64,000 nucleotides of DNA, taken from positions 99,721,001 to 99,785,000 of the forward strand of contig NC_091254.1 in the NCBI RefSeq assembly GCF_042477335.2, in the 5' to 3' direction. The stretch's first letter is position 1. Each line of letters starts with the position of its first letter. The DNA comes from Ovis canadensis. Taxonomy: Eukaryota > Chordata > Mammalia > Artiodactyla > Bovidae. Both the position numbers and the translations under genes were made by a program. The notes under the pieces were generated by a model, which was given only the letters and a program-made list of their open reading frames with translations, ran no database searches and was not told where the DNA came from. Shown here piece by piece: positions 11,622-23,495 of the stretch.

Positions 11622-11672
11622 GTTCGTCGGCCGCATAAATGTTTACAACGATCAGAATGACCCTGTGGTGAG
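11622..11672 (+). CDS. ATP11A: ATP11A exon 8 (residues ~225-242, 51 bp)
   Basis: The smallest coding exon seen here: 51 bp, one base completing Lys225, then FVGRINVYNDQNDPVV and two bases of Arg242. Acceptor ccgcccccag, donor GTGAGT. The FVGRI and NDPVV stretches belong to the actuator domain. Confidence 0.95.
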
Positions 11673-11794
11673 GTGAGTCCTCTGCTTCTTATGAAGGCTT
11701 TTGGGGGTTTCGTGTCTATCGTTCAGTTAAATGTGGCTCTTTTCCTGATGAGAGCTGTTCGTGGTGGTTGTCCAGTGGGTTTGAGGGGGTCCTA

Positions 11795-11920
11795 GAGAAA
11801 GAAATGGCACCCCACTCCAGTATTCTTGCCTGGAGAATCCCATGGATGGAGGAGCCTGGTGGGCTACAGTCCACAGGGTCGCAAAGAGTCGGACACGACT
11901 GAGTGACTTCACTTTCACTT
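11795..11920 (+). mobile_element. Bov-tA SINE, 3' part (sense)
   Basis: cactccagtattcttgcctg...tcccatggatggaggagcctggtgggctacagtcc...cgcaaagagtcggacacgac tgagtgacttcac is the 3' body of a Bov-tA SINE on the + strand. It abuts the following minisatellite directly. Confidence 0.92.
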
Positions 11921-11921
11921 T

Positions 11922-12430
11922 CTGACCAGAGTCTGGGCCCTGTCCTTTAAGGGGTTTGAGGGACTCCTGTCTGACTGGAGTCTGGGCTCTGTCCCGTGGC
12001 TGGTTTGAGGGGCTCCTTTCTGACTAGAGTCTGGATTCTGTCCCGTGGCTGGTTTGAGGGGGCCCTTTCTGACCAGAGTCTGGGCCCTGTCCTTTAAGGG
12101 GTTTGAGGGGGTCCTTTCTGACTGGAGTCTGGGCTCTGTCCCGTGGCTGGTTTGAGGGGGTCCTTTCTGACTAGAGTCTGGATTCTGTCCCGTGGCTGGT
12201 TTGACGGGGTCCTTTCTGACCAGAGTCTGGATTCCGTCCCGTGGCTGGTTTGAGGGGGTCCTTTCTGACCAGAGTCTGGATTCCGTCCCGTGGCTGGTTT
12301 GAGGGGCTCCTGTCTGACCAGAGTCTGGGCTCTGTCCCGTGGCTGGTTTAAGGGGCTCCTTTCTGACTAGAGTCTGGGCCCTGTCCTCTAAGGGGTTTGA
12401 AGGGCTCCTTTCCGACTGGAGTCTGGGCTC
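11922..12430. repeat. 49-bp minisatellite, about 10 copies
   Basis: Unit tctgaccagagtctgggccc...ctttaaggggtttgagggg.tcct recurs with starts at 11922, 11970, 12019, 12068, 12117 and onward to about 12430. Two unit types alternate irregularly: one with cctttaaggggtttg, one with cccgtggctggtttg. The - strand is open for 205 codons only because 49-mers without stops cycle through all frames; the translated peptide repeats every 49 residues. Confidence 0.95.
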
Positions 12431-14928
12431 TGTCCCGTGGCTGGTTTCTCTCGTGCCTACGTCTGGATGTGTTAACACACTAACGACACCGTGGAGAATG
12501 TTCTCCCGAGAGTCTGCTGAGGGCCCCGTCACAGCCGGGCAGGGCAGGATCCCCCCTCCTCAAGCAGGCGATGGGGAGGGTGCGGTTCCCCATTAGAAAC
12601 AGCTTCCGTAGCTGAACAGACTATGAGTCCGAATGGCTTCTGACTTGGAGGCCGTCAGATCGGCTGCGTGAATCTGCTCGTGGTCGTCTCCAGGCACCTT
12701 CTTGCCCTGGACGTCGGGGACGTGCCTCCCAAGGGCCCGTTCCGGGTTCACGCCCACCAGGGATGGGGAACCTGCTGCAGGGGGTGCACCGTGACCAGCA
12801 CAGGTCCCAGGTGGGCGTCCACAGCCAGACCGCTGGCGGCTGGGAGCTGACTCAGCCCCGAGGCCTCGGACCCCGCTCAGCCCGGGCGTGGGTTCTTCGG
12901 CCTCCGCTTCCCAGGCCTGGGGACGTTTCACCCGCACGAGGGGTCGGGGTCTACACTGAGGGGACTGCCTTTGAAGTTGCTCCTTTTCCACAAACCCCGC
13001 TGGCCTGAGATCATTTTTCTTCCAATTCAAACGTCTCCAGATCGCCAGTGTTCTGGCGTCACTGTGTGTATTAAAGAAAACGCTGGCCCGGAAGTAGAAG
13101 AGAGAATGGAAACCAGGGTCAGATGAGTAGCTGTGGGGCTTCTCTCCTTGAGAGGTTCCAGGAGTTACTTGTTTTAAGGAAGCAGTTGGCACCCTCTTGG
13201 CATGTTTTCATCACCATTCTTCATCAGCAGGTTACCAAGTGCTTTCCAGAACCTCTGCCGGCCTTGCCTCGGTCTTTCTTAAATGCATATGGTTCTCAAA
13301 GTGAATGACTGGTTAGTGAGGAGAAACAGCCTGTATTCCTGTGCCTCGTGAGGGTTAATTTGTATTTGAAGGAGGGTGGATAGATTCAGCTGGCTGCACA
13401 GCAGCAGTGGTGAACCTGGAGCAGTCAGCACTGCCGGTTTTCCTTATTTGATATTTGTGCAGAGTTGACGGCTGAGTCTCTTGAGAGAGAATCACTGTTA
13501 CTGTATTTTGATACTTTTTCTAGTTTCGCTTTTTTTAGTATTTATACTAAAGTCCTCAGACTTTTAATATTTGGATGTTTAAAGGTGTTTATAACTTTGT
13601 GGCGTGGGCAGGTATGAATTGTATATCCAAGCTCTGGACCCTTTCTGAGTGATGTTTCTTCATCCTCCGGTCCAAACCAGGAGCAAAGTACTTTTTAAAG
13701 TAAGTTATTTTTAGACTCCACAGAGACACTGTATAAAGGGCTGTTTGTTTCCATAAACACCTTGGACGTGAGCTGTCGTGTTTGCTGACAGAGGCTGACA
13801 GTGCTTGAAACAGAAATGGACAGCATGTGTGCCCCAGGGCGCCCCGTCCCACGTGGCTGTCCGGCTGGGGGCCATGCCCTGAGGCCACGGACACCCCTGG
13901 GCAGACCACTGGGGTCAGGGTGCCCCAGCCAGCGCGCCTCCCTGGGCAGTCCCTCTTTCTCGTCTTCTCCCTGATGTGGTCCTGAGCCAGGTCGGCTGAG
14001 TACACGGGATGCGTTTAAGTTTATAGTGCTCAGTAAGTCCTCAGCCTCCCTCGGTAAAAGGAGATCAAATGTTGACTGAATGGAAAGCAAACTTCAGCAG
14101 ATTTTCCCCTTTACCCCAAACCCCTTTACTCTCCGAAGAAAGTCAGGAGAACGTTGCATGCAGCGAAGCTAGTCAGTCTGAATCTGCTTCTTACTCCCCT
14201 TCCGCTCTTGGGAAATGAGGAAACGGGATTACTCGGTCAACAGAGCGGGGCACTGGCCCCGCACCCCTAAAGCAGAGAGCTTGTCGGCTGTTCAGGTGAT
14301 CCGACTCACCGTTGAGTCCCAAGTGCTTGTTTCCACACGAGTGGTTTCCAACTTCCTCGGCTGCCCCAGCACAGCAGTGCGCGGGCCACTGCAGACGCGC
14401 AGGCCAGCTGCGTCCAGGGCCTGGGGCCTGGCTGCGTGCTTGTGGGTGCCTCGCTGAGCCGTCAGCGCCCTCTGAAAGCCAGACTGTGGTAATGTGTGTG
14501 ACACTCCCCCAGGATGGGCTAGAAACAGCTCAGTGAGTCGTGGGCACCGCTTGGCATCCCCTGCGCAGCCAGCCTCAGATGTGAAGCTTGCTGGGCGGGT
14601 TTCCGGGCTGGTCTGTGGGGTGGCGCTTCTGGGAGGGGCCCTGGTGCTGCCGGTGGTGAGACCCTCGCTGTCTCTAATGGAGTGGCGGCAAAGCCCCGGG
14701 GGCCGCCCAGCGGGGCCGGGGCCCTGATGCAGCTGACTGTGGCACTCTCCCAGCAGACGGTTCTTACTGTCCCCAGGGAAAGAGTGCCTGCCTTTCCTGG
14801 GGCTCAGCTAGAGTTCATAGTCCAGATACAGGCGGACCTGCACTGAGATGGTCTCCTCGTGAAATGCGGTGTCGAGCCGGTGAGCTGCTTCTCCAGTGTC
14901 CTGTTTCTGATCGTCCGTCTCTTTGCAG
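12431..14928 (+). other. ATP11A intron 8, 3' part: nothing recognised
   Basis: About 2.5 kb of mixed composition. No transposon consensus, RNA gene or convincing exon is visible. AT-rich section 13440-13720. Confidence 0.5.
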
Positions 14929-14993
14929 GCCGTTAGGATCGGAAAACCTGCTTCTTAGAGGAGCCACGCTAAAGAACACTGAGAAAATCTTCG
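14929..14993 (+). CDS. ATP11A: ATP11A exon 9 (residues ~242-264)
   Basis: 65 bp, acceptor gtctctttgcag, donor GTAAAT. One base completes Arg242, then PLGSENLLLRGATLKNTEKI F and the first base of Gly264. LLLRG(A/C)TLKNT is a family-wide P4-ATPase motif at the end of the actuator domain. Confidence 0.96.
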
Positions 14994-15628
14994 GTAAATG
15001 TTTTAATTAGTGAGTTATTAACAATAGCTGCTAAAGCTAAGGGCCCGTAAGCAGGTAAAATCCGTGGAGGTACCCTGAGAGTGTCTCTTTGTGCTTTGAG
15101 GTTCTGTGGATTTATGGTGGTGAAAATCATCCTCACTGAGAAAACCAGTCTCCACGCACGACCACAGTCCGCAACAGGGACATGTCAGGTCGCTGCCTGC
15201 GTACTGAGAGCCTGCAGTCTGTGACCCAAACGTGAAGTCGTGCCTGTGAAAGAATCCGCTCACTGCGGCTCTGCAGGGAGTTCCTTTCACGGCTGTTTCT
15301 TTGTTAGCTTCCATTTCCACTGGGTTAATTTTTATGTTTTAACTGATACACAAGTGATACTTTATGTTTTAACTGATACACAACTAATGCACTTGTGTCT
15401 TATTGTTGGGAAACCCGAATTACTAAAATCTGAACGTTTTTTTAAACAAGTACACATTGCTCTCTATGTATGCAGGAGAAAAAAAGTCTCTGGTCTAAAG
15501 AATCTTTCTGTGTGACTTTTTCTGAACAGCTGGCTGGCCTAGAAAAGTGTAAAGTGTGATTTGCTTTGTCCAGAACCCGGTAGTGCCTCTGCATGTGCCT
15601 TGCTGTGCAGAGAGAGACGCACAGCTGA

Positions 15629-16943
<1,315 letters not shown>

Positions 16944-17094
16944 GTCGATGAACACGTTCCTCATTGTGTACCTGTGCATCCTCATCAGCAAGGCACTGGT
17001 CAACACCGTCCTGAAGTACGTGTGGCAGAGCACGCCGTTCCAGGACGAGCCGTGGTACAGCCGGAAGACGGAGGCCGAGAGGCAGAGGAGCCTG
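16944..17094 (+). CDS. ATP11A: ATP11A exon 11 (residues ~291-341, membrane segment 3)
   Basis: 151 bp, acceptor ttgcgtttcag, donor GTACTG, which is weaker than consensus after position +3. Encodes [20 protein letters not shown]... (helix 3, about 292-318) and the exoplasmic loop ...[16 protein letters not shown] before helix 4. The end at 17094 is fixed by joining in frame to exon 12 (FLRAFTDF). Confidence 0.95.
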
Positions 17095-17282
17095 GTACTG
17101 CGGGGCGCGCTGCGGCAGGCGCCGTGGACGCCTAGGGGCACGGGGTGAAGAGCTGCTGGTGCAGACAGTGACGCCCCCATAGGCACCGGCGCTCTGCCTT
17201 CTTTGCGTATTTGAATGTTCAGGTCTGGAAAAGTAGCTTCCATCCTAAATTCATAAGGACGAACCTTAAACGTTGGGAGTGT

Positions 17283-17318
17283 GGAGTCTTAACCACTGGC
17301 CCACCAGGCAAGTCCCCA
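17283..17318 (-). mobile_element. CHR-type SINE end, antisense
   Basis: 'gagtcttaaccactggcccaccaggcaagtcccc' is the typical terminal stretch of a CHR SINE in reverse. Only about 35 bp remain, next to a Bov-tA insertion. Confidence 0.6.
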
Positions 17319-17348
17319 GTGTGTTAATTTAATTAAATCTCCTCTACT

Positions 17349-17566
17349 TAGGGGCTTCCCTGCTGGCTCAGATGGTAAAGCATCTGCCTGCAATGCAGGA
17401 GACCCGGGTTCGATCCCTGGGTCAGGACGATCCCCTGGAGTAGGAAATGGCAAGCCGCTCCAGCATTCTTGCCTGGAAAATCCCGTGGTTGTAGGAGCCT
17501 GATAGGTTACAGTCCATGGTGTTGCAGAGTCGGACACGACCGAGCGACTCCCTCCCACTTCCACTT
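17349..17566 (+). mobile_element. Bov-tA SINE, nearly full length (sense)
   Basis: Starts ggcttccctgctggctcag, passes catctgcctgcaatgcagga...cgggttcgatccctgggtca (tRNA B-box region), and ends cagagtcggacacgaccgag cgactccc. About 215 bp and little diverged, so a fairly recent insertion in intron 11. Confidence 0.94.
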
Positions 17567-17977
17567 CTGCTTAAAATGGTCCAGTTTTCTGGCTGGGCCT
17601 ACCCCATCTCCCAGCCTGGGTGCCTACCTCCTTCCTCTGCTCAGCCTCCCAGGGGACCGAATGGCTCAGAAATAAGGGTGGAACTAGACAGAAGCCGCTT
17701 ATCCAGACCTAAGCTTGGTCATTTGTCGGAGTCTCAGAGGAAACCGAATAATCCCACTGTCTGGTGTCCTCCGGGCTCTCAGTGGGAGGCCCCCATGCCT
17801 CCAGGTGTGACTCACGAGTGACCCACCCCCCACCCCGCCCGCCAGCAGCACAGGGTGGGGCCGCTCCCGGCCTGGGCGCAGTGGGCGGACAGAGGAGAGC
17901 AGGCGGCCCCTGACGCCCCAGGTGGGCTTCACCTTTGGTTCTGAAGCACCTGTGTCCGGCGCCCGCTGGGCTGTGCC

Positions 17978-18077
17978 GGCTGCGCTGAGCTGCGGCTGGG
18001 CCGGCTGCGCTGAGCTGCGGCTGGGCCGGCTGCGCTGAGCTGCGGCTGTGCAGGCTGCGCTGAGCTGCGGCTGTGCA
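17978..18077. repeat. 25-bp tandem repeat, 4 copies, upstream of exon 12 acceptor
   Basis: Unit ggctgcgctgagctgcggctg(g/t)gcc starts at 17978, 18003, 18028 and 18053. The array ends 29 bp before the first base of exon 12 and so covers the normal branch-point region. Each unit holds ctgag/ctgcg motifs. Confidence 0.95.
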
Positions 18078-18106
18078 GAGCTGGCGGTGACCGCGCGCCG
18101 CCTCAG

Positions 18107-18304
18107 TTCCTCAGGGCCTTCACGGACTTCCTGGCCTTCATGGTCCTCTTCAACTACATCATCCCCGTGTCCATGTACGTCACCGTGGAGATGCAGAAGT
18201 TCCTGGGCTCCTACTTCATCACCTGGGACAACGAGATGTTTGACGAGGAGTTGGGGGAAGGGCCGCTGGTCAACACCTCGGATCTGAACGAGGAGCTGGG
18301 GCAG
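18107..18304 (+). CDS. ATP11A: ATP11A exon 12 (residues ~342-407, membrane segment 4)
   Basis: 198 bp, phase 0/0, acceptor gccgcctcag (short pyrimidine tract), donor GTCAGT. Encodes [21 protein letters not shown]..., helix 4 with the conserved proline at about 361 (PVSM, the P4 counterpart of the ion-pump PEGL) that shapes the lipid path, then the linker ...LNEELGQ to the phosphorylation site. Confidence 0.97.
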
Positions 18305-18945
18305 GTCAGTGTCTCCGGAGCTGTCTCCTCTCTCCGGCTGGCAGGGGAGCCCTCGCGCCTGCCTCCTCGGGTTTCCAGAGGCACGTGACTCTCAGCCTGC
18401 CGCAGACGCCCTGGGTGTTCGGAGGGGGACGCTGCCATCCCCGAGCAGATATGACTTACACCCGAAAGACGGCAGCAGAGCGGCTTCCCCGCCTTGTGTG
18501 ACAATGGGGATGCTTCTGTGTCGACAAGTTAGGCAGACTCGGGACGTTCACTCACAACACCGGCTCACCCGTGGCCTTTCTAAGCGGTTCTGAGTCCGCA
18601 TTTCGAGGGCCTGAATTGGGGTGAATCGGCAGTGAGCCCTCAGCTCCCCCAGCCGTCCTCTCAGGCCTCAGGGCCCGAGGTCATCACTGTCAGGGTGGGC
18701 AGAGTGAGCCTGAGCTTCGGTCTCTGGTGTAACGAGAGTTCAAAACCCCTCCACGGAGCTGCTCCAGGCTGCCAGCTTGGGGCCTGAGCTCTGCGCTGTC
18801 TGGACCTGCTGAGTGGGCGTGATAGCCAGGACCTGCCCTGCAGAGGGCATGTGGGTGGGAGCCCCAAGCAGGAGCCCCGTGGAGGGCGCGGAGGGTGGGG
18901 GCCGAGCCCCTCGGGGCAGCACTGGCATCGGAGCCGCGCCCGCAG

Positions 18946-19119
18946 GTGGAGTACGTGTTCACGGACAAGACGGGCACCCTCACCGAGAACAACATGGAGT
19001 TCAGGGAGTGCTGCGTGGAGGGCCGCGTGTGCGCGCCGCACGCCGTCTGCAACGGGCAGGCGCTCCCCGACGCCTCCGCCACGGACATGATCGACGCCTC
19101 CCCAGGCACCAGTGGGCGG
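18946..19119 (+). CDS. ATP11A: ATP11A exon 13 (residues ~408-465, phosphorylation site DKTGT)
   Basis: 174 bp, phase 0/0, acceptor cgcccgcag, donor GTAGGT. Encodes [20 protein letters not shown]... The Asp of DKTGTLT falls at residue 414 and is the residue phosphorylated by ATP in every P-type ATPase. The second half (...[20 protein letters not shown]) is the least conserved coding stretch seen, as in other ATP11 proteins. Confidence 0.97.
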
Positions 19120-19319
19120 GTAGGTGACTGTGCTTCCCGCCCGAGTCCTGCCCCCTCCCTTCCCACGGCCGTGTCTCGGGACACAGCAAGGGCACCTCCT
19201 GTCCCAGGGTCTGGGACAGAACCAACTCTCCCGTGACATGTAGGAAGAAAAGACGTGGGTGCAGGCGTCCCCGGTGAATCCGGCCGTCGCGTCGGGGCTG
19301 GAGACAGCTCACGTCACAC

Positions 19320-19480
19320 TTGAGCTGGGTCACTGTGGGCTGAGAGCAGGGCACGCACGGACACACTCACAGGGACCCAGTCACAGACACGGACACACCT
19401 GCACACCAGGCACACATGCGTGCTCACGCAAGTTGTACAGCTCTGCACGCTCGCACGTAGACACGCACACACACAGCCTG
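19320..19480. repeat. CA-rich low-complexity tract
   Basis: Imperfect runs of cacac/cacgcac units (e.g. 19440-19480) between exons 13 and 14; a degenerate dinucleotide-type repeat. Confidence 0.7.
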
Positions 19481-19732
19481 CTGCTGCGGCTCCGGGGGCG
19501 CCGTTGCCCTCGTCAGCGGTCACCCAGGAGGCCCTTCCAGAAGCCTGAGCCTGCTGCCTCCCTGAGGTCATGTCCATGCCGTCTGGCCTGGGCTCCGCTG
19601 CCACCCCCAGAGGCAGCGCTGGCACCCCCGCCCCCGGCGGCTGCAGGCCCTGCTGTGTTGGTCGTCGTCTTGTTTGGGCTCCTTCTGTGTTAAGCGGACG
19701 TGCTTAGAGCTGTGGGTTGTGCTGTGTTTCAG

Positions 19733-19896
19733 GAGCGGGAGGAGCTGTTTTTCCGGGCCCTCTGTCTCTGCCACACCATCCAGGTGAAGGACGACGAGGA
19801 GGTGGATGGGCCCCAGAAGTCACCGGACTCAGGGAAGCGCTCCGCGTACATCTCATCCTCGCCCGACGAGGTGGCCCTGGTCGAGGGCATCCAGAG
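19733..19896 (+). CDS. ATP11A: ATP11A exon 14 (residues ~466-520, nucleotide-binding domain)
   Basis: 164 bp, starts phase 0, ends after AG of Arg520 (donor GTGCGT), acceptor gctgtgtttcag. Encodes EREELFFRALCLCHTIQVKD... to ...SSPDEVALVEGIQ(R). SPDE.ALV is the family motif in the N-domain near the ATP site. Confidence 0.97.
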
Positions 19897-20469
19897 GTGC
19901 GTGGCGGGCGACTCCGGTCCTAGAGGCGGGGTGTTCTGGGCACTGTCCACCGTCACCGTTGACGTGTCCTGGGAGCCTCCTGACCAGGCCCCTGGGCCTG
20001 GGGCGTCTGCTGGGGTGGGGGCCAGGCGGTCCCTGCCTCTGGACTCAGGCCTTCCTCTGACCCCACGGCGGTGGATGCGGGTTCCTCCTGCTGTCTTAGA
20101 CAGTAGTTTTCCTCCTGACTTCTGCAGTAAACTAGAGGCCATTGCAAACACTCGCAGACACTTTTAAGATGCAGTCTTCCTCTTCCATCCTAAAAAATTG
20201 ACGTCCAGAGAGGTTAAGCAACCTCCGTAGAGTCACCCAGCATGAGAAGGGCTGGGCCGGATGCGGGGGCTCTCTCCCCGCTCGCTCCTGTGAGTCCTGT
20301 CCTGCCAGCCCCTTCAGGACTCTTTACTGGGAGCTGTTGCTGCCTTGTGACTTGGGGCTCTGTGCAAACACTTGGGAAAACACTTCTCTCCAGGTGTGTA
20401 ATTTCACGTCTTCCTGTTCTCATCGCCGATGACCCTGGTTTAACTCTGAAGGTGCGGGATTCGCCACAC

Positions 20470-20605
20470 GGCACAGGGAACTAAGCCCAAGCCTCACAAT
20501 AACTTGTAGCAGAATATGAGCTGCAGAAAGTGCCAAGTCACAGCGTTGTATACCTGAAACTCACGCCATAGCGTGAGCCAACTGCCCTTCAGTTAGAAAG
20601 CCAGT
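20470..20605 (+). mobile_element. Artiodactyl L1 3'-end fragment (probable)
   Basis: 'gcagaatatgagctgcagaaagtgcc...gttgtatacctgaaactcac...cttcagttagaaag' resembles the common L1 3' tail (ttgtacacctgaaactaa...acttcaattaaa). Diverged and short. Confidence 0.5.
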
Positions 20606-21461
20606 GAGGGCACTCCCCTCCCCTTCACTGCCCCCGGAGCACGGGCATCGGACACCCCTGGTCTAACGGGAACCGTGTTTTTGTTGTGAACTAAACGCTG
20701 CATCTTCCCCTGCAATTTGAAAGTGATATCAGTGTGTGTGTTGTGTACCTAGGGGAGATTGCTCAAGGCGAGTGAGATTTATCTCTTCTTGGAAAGCGAG
20801 CGCTCAGGCACTAAGGCACATTCAGTCACAGGGACCACCCCCGAGCCGCCTCTCCTTCAGCAGCCGGCTCCCGCCAGGCCAGCGGGCCCCGACCCACGGG
20901 CTCCAGCGTCTTCGTACTGTCAGGGCTGCTGCGGTGCTCGAGTGTGTATCCGCCTCCCTGAGCGCCTTGCCTCAGGAGCCGGGCCCGTTTCCTCCAGCCC
21001 GTCGCTGGGCCGGTGCTGGACGGAGGTCACGAGCCGAGTGCCCTGCGGCCCCGTGTTGAGCTGGGCTGTGGTTTCCTTGTCAGTAGACCGAGCGTCCGCC
21101 TGGAGATTGACAGGCTCCCAGAGTCCTAATTCTGACGTCGTAACTGACCCCTGAAGGGTCCCCCTGATAGTAGAGACAGGGCCCAGTCCCCAGACCTGCT
21201 GCCCTTCAGCGTCACCAGTAGGAAGCAGCTCATCTCATGCGACGCGCCGAGCGGCCGCTCCCACGTCCCGTTCCCTGAGCTCGTGGAGAGTTTTCTCAGA
21301 CAGTGGCTGGACTCAGCGCTGACTGCGCCGCGCCGCTTGCAGCCTCCGTTTCACTGGAAGCATTTCTCCTCCGAAAGGAAAGCTTCCTCAAAGTCAGAAA
21401 CAGAGACATCTGTGAGGAGGAGAGAGGGCCACACTAACCCCCGGGTTGCTCTGCCCTGCAG

Positions 21462-21533
21462 GTTCGGCTTCACGTACCTGAGGCTGAAGGGTAACTACAT
21501 GGAGCTGCTGAACAGGGACAATGACGTCGAGAG
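21462..21533 (+). CDS. ATP11A: ATP11A exon 15 (residues ~520-544)
   Basis: 72 bp, acceptor ctctgccctgcag, donor GTGAGG. One base completes Arg520, then FGFTYLRLKGNYMELLNRDN DVE and two bases of Arg544. The residue after Arg520 is Phe; as I recall, human ATP11A has Leu. N-domain. Confidence 0.95.
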
Positions 21534-22554
21534 GTGAGGGCGCCCCTGGACGGGAGGGAGTATAGCGTTGTCTTCCCAGCGTTTTCTCACCGGGGAAAAC
21601 ACCAAGTTCTCTGTACACCCCATGTCTCTTCCTCCCTCTTCTCTGTAACGACCCCAAGAGCCTCGCCAGAACGCCTGGAGAGTCTGACTCAGATGCTTAG
21701 AGGCAAGGTTGGGTGGCGGTGCAGCGTCCGACAGGCTTGGGCGGAGCCATGCTGCGTCCGTTTTACCGCTGGAGTTCGGGAACCTTCTAGTCCGTTCTGA
21801 CACCCCGAAGCCATGCTCTGACCCCAACAGGAGGGAAGACGTCAGCCCTCCCCCCGGAGTGGCCCCGGGACCCTGCGTCCTCAGAGCCTGTTCTAGGCTG
21901 TGGAGCGCAGGGTCCTGTAGAAACACTGAGCAGGATGGCCGGGGGCGGGGGGCGGGGGGGTTCACTTTCCATAGCGACCTTCAGGCACTGTCCAGCCTGA
22001 CAGTGCTGGTCCCGGGACACGTGGTGTGTCTCGATTTTGACTTGGATGATGAGATTGTCCGTCTCTCCTTGGTGAATAAGCATTAGTGGGCTGTCATGGA
22101 GAGGGCGCAGTTGGTAAGGAATATAACCTTTGGTGACGATCTCAAAGAAAGGGGTTTTTAAATTTCTGTTCGGGAAAAGTAGACTCCCAGGGTGTGGGGG
22201 AGGTGGTGAACCCTTGACTCCAGAAGGGGCTTCTGGGTTCTCCAGCCAAGGTCAGCCGCGGCTCCTCCCCAGAGCGCGTGGGGGCCTCCGGGCGCCGTGG
22301 TGTGACCCCTGGAAGGGCATGACCCTGCTGCCCAGCTCCTGGTCTCCAGCGGGGCAGGCGGGTGAGAGCAGCTCTCAGACCATCAGCACCACTTGCTGCC
22401 GCCAGGGGTTCCTGGGCAGCCTCACAGCCGGGCCCGGCTGACGCCCACCCGCTCCTTTAGGGGCCGTGTCACCGGCAGGGGAGGCTCGCCGTCACCCAGA
22501 TGCTGTGACTCACGGAGCGAGATGATCGTCAAACGAGTTTCCAATCTCTTTCAG

Positions 22555-22628
22555 GTTTGAGTTGCTGGAAATTCTGAGTTTCGACTCGGTGAGAAGGCGG
22601 ATGAGTGTGATTGTCAAGTCTGCTGCAG
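22555..22628 (+). CDS. ATP11A: ATP11A exon 16 (residues ~544-569)
   Basis: 74 bp, acceptor atctctttcag, donor GTAGAC. Encodes (R)FELLEILSFDSVRRRMSVIV KSAA(G). The F.S.R.RMSV(I/V)V motif is the N-domain segment around the adenine pocket in P4-ATPases. Confidence 0.96.
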
Positions 22629-22944
22629 GTAGACACCTCTCTCCCTTTGACTCGTCAGATGGCCCACTGTGGCTGTGCTTCATTCTGGCGCCTGGAGCCT
22701 GTGAGGCTCGAAGGGCTTAACCGTTTGTCCTCCCTTTAAACACGTGAATCTGCACCAGCCGTTCACCTGCAGCCCTGTTTGGGCCCCAGCATCTTAGGCC
22801 GGCTGAGTCATCCTTGGGATTTCCCTCGAGGGGAAGTCCGGTGACCCGTCCCGAGGCAGCTCCTCACCCACCCCTCAGTAAACACACAAAGCAGCCTGCT
22901 TCCTGGGTCCCCCACCCCATCCGCGCCTGCAGACCCTCCTCTGG

Positions 22945-23495
22945 GCTGGACCCCCCGCCTCAGATCCCCCCAGGTCTGGACTCTCCCCTCTCAGACCCTC
23001 CCCTTGTCTGGACTCTCCCCAGTCAGATCCTTCACTGGTCTGGACTCTCCCCAGTCAGATCCTTCACTGGTCTGGACTCTTCCTCACTGGTCTGGACTCT
23101 CCCCCTCAGATCCACCCCCTGGTCTGGACTCTCTGCCCTCAGAGGCTCCCCTGGTCTGGACTCTTAACCCCTGGTCTGCGCTCTCCTCCCTAAGATCCTC
23201 CACTGCTCTGGACTCTACCGCCTCAGACCCTCCCCTCGTCTGGACTCTTCCCTCCTGGTCTGGACTCTCCACCCTCAGACCTTCCCCTGGTCTGGACTCT
23301 CCCCCCTCAGACCCTCCACTGGTGTGGACTCTCCCCTCTCAGACCCTCCACTGGTGTGGACTCTTCTCCACTGGTCTGGACTCTCCCCGCTAAGATCTCC
23401 CCCTGGTCTGGACTCTCTCCCCTCAGACCCTCCCCTGGTCTGGACTCTCTCCCCTCAGACCCTCCCCCGGTCTGGACTCTCCCCTCTCAGACCCT
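22945..23495. repeat. ~30-bp minisatellite (TCTGGACTCT units), many copies
   Basis: Units built from ggtctggactctcccc plus tcagaccctccc repeat with variable length for about 550 bp. Strongly pyrimidine-rich on the + strand and open in several frames, but clearly repeat-derived. It lies in intron 16. Confidence 0.95.

Noticed and set aside
11915..12532. 205-codon - strand frame with a repeating Ser/Thr/Gln/Arg-rich peptide.
   Set aside because: Entirely a product of the 49-bp minisatellite and part of its flank; all frames of the unit lack stops.
17395..17440. tRNA-like B-box (ggttcgatccc).
   Set aside because: It belongs to the tRNA-derived head of a Bov-tA SINE, not a tRNA gene; no cloverleaf is complete.
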